Shown here one piece after another: positions 59,314 through 64,000 of a DNA stretch of 64,000 bases (position 1 is the stretch's first letter; every line of letters starts with the position of its first letter). The notes beneath the pieces are model-generated. The model saw only the letters and a program-made list of their open reading frames with translations, was not told the origin of the DNA and did not search any database. The stretch covers positions 25,413-89,412 of the forward strand of contig LPNH01000017.1 of the NCBI GenBank assembly GCA_001543385.1, given 5' to 3'. A program made the translations under genes and the position numbers. This DNA is from Candidatus Hemicellulosilyticus sp. P3. GTDB taxonomy: Bacteria; Bacteroidota; Bacteroidia; Bacteroidales; P3.

Positions 59314-61449
59314 TCACTGCTTTATAAATTTCACAGTCTGCACGCTCTCGTTGTCGCGTACACAGACAATATACACCCCATGGCGCCAGCCGTCGATGTC
59401 AAGTTCCGCCTCGCTGCCGGCTGTGCCGTTCCACACGGAACGGCCGTCCATGCTGTAGATTGTCACCCGGACGGGCTGTAGAGAGCCGGTGCGCAAGGTG
59501 ATACGTTGTGTTGCCGGGTTGGGGTACACACTTGGCGGCATGCGTTTGGCCCGCTGTTCATCGATGCTGAGCAATTCTATGGCTGCCAATACAGCATGAT
59601 ATGCATCCACTTTGCCCCATCCCCAGGTGTCGCTTATCTCTCCGCCGGCCTGGATGGGGCCGGTCTCGCTGTCGTTTCGGGCGGTGGTGAAAAGAATCTC
59701 ACGCACCTGATCCACGCTGAGGTTGGGGTTGGCTTGCAGCATCAACGCCACCACACCCGTCACCGCCGGCGACGACATGGAGGTGCCGCTCATGCGGGTG
59801 AACGGATAGGAACGGCCTCCGGATATGGCATGGGCGACGACAGGGTAGGTCTCCGTGGTGAAGGAGCTGAGCGACGACACCACGTTCACGCCGGGTGCTG
59901 AAATCTCGGGTTTCCGTCCTCCTCCCAGCAGCGGACCGTGGCTGCTGAACGATGCCAGCGCACCGGACTGCATCTGCTCGGTTATCGTGTTATAATGGTC
60001 TGATTGATGGGCGGCCACGGCGATGGTCTTGCGGGCGCAACCCGGCTCGCTGACACCGTAGGCGGCATCGCCATGGCTATAGCCGTCGATGCCTTGTGAC
60101 TCAAAGGCATAGCCTGTGTTTCCGGCATGGTTCTGCTGTACGTTCAGGTTCCAGGCATGCACAACTCCGCTTTCGGCTGTGACAAACAGATGCCAGCGGC
60201 CTCCGCTGTGGTTCTTGATCTCGAAATTGATATGAGGCCGCTGGTTCAACGGGTTGGCCGCCTCCCAGATGACGTTGTACCATGCTGTGTCCGAGCCTGC
60301 TGTCAGGAAGGTGTCGCACGCATACCCTTCGGCGGCGGTTTGAAAGAAGGGCCCCGTCGTCAGCACCCCGTCGTGTTCAATCCCTACGGCTGCGGCAAAA
60401 TTGTTGCCGGCTTCGCCCCACAAAATAAGTTCGTTCCCCACGCCTCCGGTGAAGCTGCGTGCCGTCGTGCGCAGTGTGTCGTCCGCACCCTCAAACCTGT
60501 GATCCAGATGAAACATCACATCGCCGTTGTTGCCGGCGCTCGTCACAAACACAACACCCGAGTCGGAATAGCTGTCAATCGCTTGCGACACCAGCGACGT
60601 CCCGTCCAGTGTGCTGAAGGTGTACATGCCCCAGCTGCTGTTGATGACCAGGCGCTTGCCTTCCTCGTCAGCCACCCGTTTCATCCAGCTTACTGCATCT
60701 ATCCATTGGCTCTCGCCCAGTCCGAACGAACACATCAGCAGGTCGGCTTTCGGGGCTTGTCCGGCATAGTCGCCGTTGATGCCGCGGCCAGCCGCGATGC
60801 CCGTCACGTGCGTGCCGTGTGTGCCGTAGCCATAAAGTCCCGATGTGTCGCATTGTGCCTCTTTCAGTGCGGCATAGCCCACGAGCTCGGTGCCGTATGT
60901 GAACCCTTCGGGAGCGGGCCCCGCAAGCCGGAAATGGTCCCATGCCCGCAGTATGCGGCGGTTGTTTTGCCCGCCGCCGTTATAATTCGTATGCTTGTAG
61001 TCAAACCCCCAGTCCGTCACACCGATGATGACGCCTTCGCCGTCATAGCCCTGGGGCAGCCCGTAACCAGCCTGCACACTGTCCGATCGGGTGTCGGCCC
61101 GCATCTCGTTGCACTCGGGGGCCACTTGATGCGACACCTGGTAATACACCACCCCCTTGCACGAGTCAAGCAGCGGCACCCGCTCCGGTGTCATGCGTAG
61201 CGTGACAATATTGCCTGCGCGAGACCCGATGACAATGCCGCGGGATGTCAGCCATTCCGCCCGGAAGTCCGCCGTCACCTTGGCCAGCAGGTCGATTTGT
61301 GACGGGGTGTTCCGTTTCTTGCCCTGAGTGTGTGTTTCGTCCGATTGCCATCCCCGATCCATCAGCCGGCGGGTGTCAATACTTGCCTTGGATTGGCTGT
61401 AAGCGGGTATGCAACTGAATAATAATGCAATGAATACAATATGTTTCAT
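59314..61449 (-). CDS. Secreted subtilase (S8) with T9SS-type C-terminal sorting domain
   Basis: 711 residues from the ATG at 61449 (signal peptide MKHIVFIALLFSCIPAYSQ). Catalytic triad: Asp146 (GVTDWGFD), His211 (GYGTHGTHVTGIAAG) and Ser557 (MSGTSMSSPAVTG), with the oxyanion Asn in TSAGNNGD near 307. A long insertion between His and Ser forms a jelly-roll-like part. The last 75 residues, PPSVYPNPATQRITLRTG to the end, resemble type A sorting domains, so it is likely exported through T9SS. TATCTTTG box at 61475. Confidence 0.92.
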   Translation of the reverse strand: MKHIVFIALLFSCIPAYSQSKASIDTRRLMDRGWQSDETHTQGKKRNTPSQIDLLAKVTADFRAEWLTSRGIVIGSRAGNIVTLRMTPERVPLLDSCKGVVYYQVSHQVAPECNEMRADTRSDSVQAGYGLPQGYDGEGVIIGVTDWGFDYKHTNYNGGGQNNRRILRAWDHFRLAGPAPEGFTYGTELVGYAALKEAQCDTSGLYGYGTHGTHVTGIAAGRGINGDYAGQAPKADLLMCSFGLGESQWIDAVSWMKRVADEEGKRLVINSSWGMYTFSTLDGTSLVSQAIDSYSDSGVVFVTSAGNNGDVMFHLDHRFEGADDTLRTTARSFTGGVGNELILWGEAGNNFAAAVGIEHDGVLTTGPFFQTAAEGYACDTFLTAGSDTAWYNVIWEAANPLNQRPHINFEIKNHSGGRWHLFVTAESGVVHAWNLNVQQNHAGNTGYAFESQGIDGYSHGDAAYGVSEPGCARKTIAVAAHQSDHYNTITEQMQSGALASFSSHGPLLGGGRKPEISAPGVNVVSSLSSFTTETYPVVAHAISGGRSYPFTRMSGTSMSSPAVTGVVALMLQANPNLSVDQVREILFTTARNDSETGPIQAGGEISDTWGWGKVDAYHAVLAAIELLSIDEQRAKRMPPSVYPNPATQRITLRTGSLQPVRVTIYSMDGRSVWNGTAGSEAELDIDGWRHGVYIVCVRDNESVQTVKFIKQ

Positions 61450-61474
61450 GAAAGAGGTAAAATGTTCCACCTTG

Positions 61475-61482
61475 CAAAGATA
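61475..61482 (-). promoter_or_regulatory. -7 box of the subtilase gene
   Basis: TATCTTTG on the minus strand, 26 bp before the ATG at 61449. Confidence 0.55.
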
Positions 61483-61555
61483 CATTTTTTTTAATTGTTA
61501 GGAGACTGTTTAAAAATGCGCCGCGGAGAATAGCGCTCATCTCAGTAAAAAAGCG

Positions 61556-61563
61556 TACTTTTG
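61556..61563 (+). promoter_or_regulatory. -7 box of the large surface-protein gene
   Basis: TACTTTTG matches TAnnTTTG, 79 bp before the ATG at 61642. Confidence 0.5.
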
Positions 61564-61641
61564 CAGAATATTTTGTGTGGGTGGATGTCTTCGGCGCGTT
61601 TCAGGGCATCCCGGTCAAATATTCCAACTACATCCTCATGT

Positions 61642-64000
61642 ATGAGTAAGTTGCAAGATAAAAGTTCAGGTCTGTCGTCGGTGCTGTTTCTTTTTGTGTT
61701 CCTGGTGGCCGCATCGGGTGTGGCGGCGCTCACCCCCGACACGATTTATGTGCGTGCTACAAGCAGTGCGGCAGTGCCCGACACCCTCGAGTGCAATCAT
61801 CTGTACATCATCTCTATCGACAATCCTTCCGCCTACTATGCCAGTGGCTACTCGGTCAACCGCACCCGTTTTTTGCGACTTGTGTCGCGTTCCGGCGGCG
61901 CTATCCATATTGAGGGCAACTACGACCTCCGTATCGGGTCGCAGAACGACCGTCTGAGCATTGCGGCGACCAATGGCTTTGCCCCGGCGGCCGTTTGTCA
62001 GCAGGCGGGCTATATTGACACCGTCATGGCTTCGGGCACGGCCGCATTGCGCATGAGTTCCTATTCCGCCAACAGTTCCTCCACGCATCACAGCGGCTTT
62101 CTTCTTCGCGCCTGGGTCTGCTGTATGGACAACGAAATCACCGGCCTTGCTGTTTCATCTGTCGGGTCGAACAGTGCTCAGGTCAGCTGGTCGGACAACA
62201 GTGGCACCGCCACCCGCTGGGTGGTGCGCTACGGCAGCGTGCGTGACATACAGACCGACTCCGTTGTCACAACCACGCCAAGCGCCGTGCTTGCAGGACT
62301 CTACGATAACACCACTTACTATGTCTCGGTCTATAATAACGCCAACACGATAGACCGGTTCAGCCATTGCCGGCCCAATCTGGTCTCTTTTACAACTCTG
62401 CCGACGACGGACTTGCCGACAGGATGCGTCGACTTTCTGGCCATCCATTCATCGGCCGTCACGGCTCGTTACGGCCTTTACTCTACGCCGGATGTCAATA
62501 CAGGTGTGCTGGATTACGGCTCGGCGAGCATCGCATCGCGCCACACTGTCCATGCCGACACCGCTGAAAGGGACGTCCGCACGGGCGGTGTGCTCCGCAC
62601 TGTGCCTGCAGACGCCAGGGCATCCGTGCGGCTGGGCAACTGGAACAGCCGCAACCAGGCGGAACAGCTGGTGTATACCATGGTTGTCGATACAACTGTG
62701 AGCGACATGCTGTTGCTACGTTATGCCGCTGTGCTGCAAAATCCATCCCATTCCGCCGCCGTTCAGCCCCGCTTCACCTATTCCATCACACGTCCGGACG
62801 GAACCCCGATAGGCGCTGAAGGATGTTACGATGTCGAGTTTGTCGCCAACACCGCGTTGGGGTGGAACAGTTATCCGGCAGAAAATGTGCTCTGGAAAGA
62901 CTGGACATCGGTGGGTATGAGTCTGGCCGGCATGCACGGCGACACCGTCCTCATCACCCTTACCACCAAGGACTGCAACGAGAACGCCGGCACCCATACC
63001 GGTTCTCATTACGGCTACGTCTATTTCACGCTCACTTGCGGCACCATGAATATCAGTTTCGACGGCTGCCATGCTTCGGCCGGCGACGTGGTCTCCGCAC
63101 CCGACGGGTTTACCTATGCTTGGTATGAGAGGGGCAACCCGTCCCTGATATTGGGCACCGGACGTGACTTTTCCATCCCGGCTCAGGGCAGTTATGCCTG
63201 CGACATGCAGTTTGTGGGCTCTTCGGGCTCGACCTGCACCTTCACGCTCAACGCCTCGGCTACGGCGCAATATCCGGTGGCTGATTTTGTATACAACACG
63301 GTGTCCGTTGCCAACGACACCTTCACGGTCGCCTTTGCCGACTCATCCTCCCTTTATTCCGGCGGCACACCGGTGTCGTCACTGACCGGGGCCACACGTC
63401 GGTGGGTGTTCCCCGACGGCACAGTCTCCACAGATGCCAGTCCCACGCATGTATTCGACCAGCCGGGCAACTATGCGGTGACGCTTATTGTCGATTTGGC
63501 CGGCGAATGCACCGACACCATTGTCAAGACGGTGACTCTGAAGAGCCAGACAGTCCGTCCCGACAACATTGATTCGGTCGATTGTGCGTTCACACCCAGT
63601 CCCACCGATTGGTCCATACGTCTTGACGCCGTCCTGGGCTCCGGCCCCTCCGGCGACTCGATCTGCACCCTCATCAACCCCCTGGTGGGCGACCTTGACG
63701 GCGACGGCATCCCCGAGATCGTCTGCTTCTCCACCCGCAATTATAATAATACTGCCTTTTCCGGCGGCGGCAACCCCGGCTCTCGTGTTAAAAACGTTGT
63801 CGTTTACGACGGCCGTACATTTGCCCGCAAGGCCAAGTTCGACCTGCCGTCCTATGTCAGCGCCTTCGAGGCGACCCCGTTCGGGTTGGCCAAGCCCTAC
63901 GGCGGCGATGCGCTGATGGTCTTCGCCTGCACCGACTGCAACCTCTACGCCTACAAACTCGACGGCAACGGCGGTGCCACCCGCGTGTGGGGCCCCGTCA
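61642..64000 (+). CDS. Large secreted multidomain protein (FN3-, PKD-, FG-GAP-like), partial at right edge
   Basis: The frame is open from the ATG at 61642 to the window end (786 codons and one base) with no stop. After an N-terminal signal (SSVLFLFVFLVAASGVAA) come an FN3-like domain (ITGLAVSSVGSNSAQVSWSD to TYYVSVYNN, about residues 165-240), a lectin-like region, a PKD domain (RRWVFPDGTVSTDASPTHVF, DQPGNYAVTLIVD) and the start of an FG-GAP/VCBS-like repeat (VGDLDGDGIPEIVCFS). It is a probable adhesin or gliding-type surface protein, divergent from the subtilase gene. Confidence 0.85.
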   Translation, partial: MSKLQDKSSGLSSVLFLFVFLVAASGVAALTPDTIYVRATSSAAVPDTLECNHLYIISIDNPSAYYASGYSVNRTRFLRLVSRSGGAIHIEGNYDLRIGSQNDRLSIAATNGFAPAAVCQQAGYIDTVMASGTAALRMSSYSANSSSTHHSGFLLRAWVCCMDNEITGLAVSSVGSNSAQVSWSDNSGTATRWVVRYGSVRDIQTDSVVTTTPSAVLAGLYDNTTYYVSVYNNANTIDRFSHCRPNLVSFTTLPTTDLPTGCVDFLAIHSSAVTARYGLYSTPDVNTGVLDYGSASIASRHTVHADTAERDVRTGGVLRTVPADARASVRLGNWNSRNQAEQLVYTMVVDTTVSDMLLLRYAAVLQNPSHSAAVQPRFTYSITRPDGTPIGAEGCYDVEFVANTALGWNSYPAENVLWKDWTSVGMSLAGMHGDTVLITLTTKDCNENAGTHTGSHYGYVYFTLTCGTMNISFDGCHASAGDVVSAPDGFTYAWYERGNPSLILGTGRDFSIPAQGSYACDMQFVGSSGSTCTFTLNASATAQYPVADFVYNTVSVANDTFTVAFADSSSLYSGGTPVSSLTGATRRWVFPDGTVSTDASPTHVFDQPGNYAVTLIVDLAGECTDTIVKTVTLKSQTVRPDNIDSVDCAFTPSPTDWSIRLDAVLGSGPSGDSICTLINPLVGDLDGDGIPEIVCFSTRNYNNTAFSGGGNPGSRVKNVVVYDGRTFARKAKFDLPSYVSAFEATPFGLAKPYGGDALMVFACTDCNLYAYKLDGNGGATRVWGPV

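Overview
The window looks like chromosomal DNA of a member of the Bacteroidota, most likely order Bacteroidales. Many start sites are preceded by the Bacteroidetes -7 motif TAnnTTTG, there are almost no Shine-Dalgarno sequences, and the gene content fits: DUF4105, DUF6029, DUF6427 and DUF6913 proteins, an Omp28-like lipoprotein, and a subtilase whose C-terminus resembles a type IX secretion (T9SS) sorting domain. No tRNA or rRNA gene was found.

Layout. 0-7.6 kb: housekeeping and envelope genes (DUF4105, MscS channel, a frameshifted methyltransferase, a hydrolase lipoprotein, Na/Pi cotransporter). 7.7-25.8 kb: accessory redox region with aldo/keto reductases, flavodoxins, an FMN reductase, a quinone-oxidoreductase-like enzyme, a DUF362 lipoprotein, HxlR and two AraC regulators. 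It is interrupted by a decayed toxin-antitoxin patch (14.2-15.1 kb) and by a radical-SAM/RiPP pair whose precursor carries Cys-rich ACGX repeats (16.6-18.1 kb). 25.8-29.0 kb: glutathione peroxidase, Ogt, small membrane protein, thioesterase and a metallophosphoesterase. 29.1-36.2 kb: complete type II-C CRISPR-Cas locus, ordered tracrRNA, outlier repeat, tiny hydrophobic ORF, 14-repeat array, cas2, cas1, cas9. 36.4-41.5 kb: toxin-antitoxin island with three modules. Two of these are compact cassettes bounded by perfect direct repeats of 100 and 78 bp located at the 3' ends of resident genes. 41.5-50.5 kb: acid phosphatase, gcvT and a five-gene ABC/TolC export operon with a divergent AraC regulator. 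50.6-59.3 kb: tightly packed ten-gene minus-strand operon (DUF6427, rnhB, DUF6913, dapA, thioesterase, prenyl synthase, TlpA-like, DUF6029, Omp28-like, MATE). 59.3-64 kb: secreted subtilase and the start of a large divergent surface protein that runs off the window.

The most unusual points are these. (1) A 32-residue hydrophobic ORF with its own promoter lies inside the CRISPR locus, and its mRNA would run antisense through an isolated CRISPR repeat. (2) Two toxin cassettes share one insertion architecture. (3) The ACGX precursor/maturase pair has a stem-loop between its two genes. (4) Several small dispersed palindromic elements are present, one family of which carries a conserved micro-ORF.

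Functions are inferred from motif recognition by eye. No database search was run.
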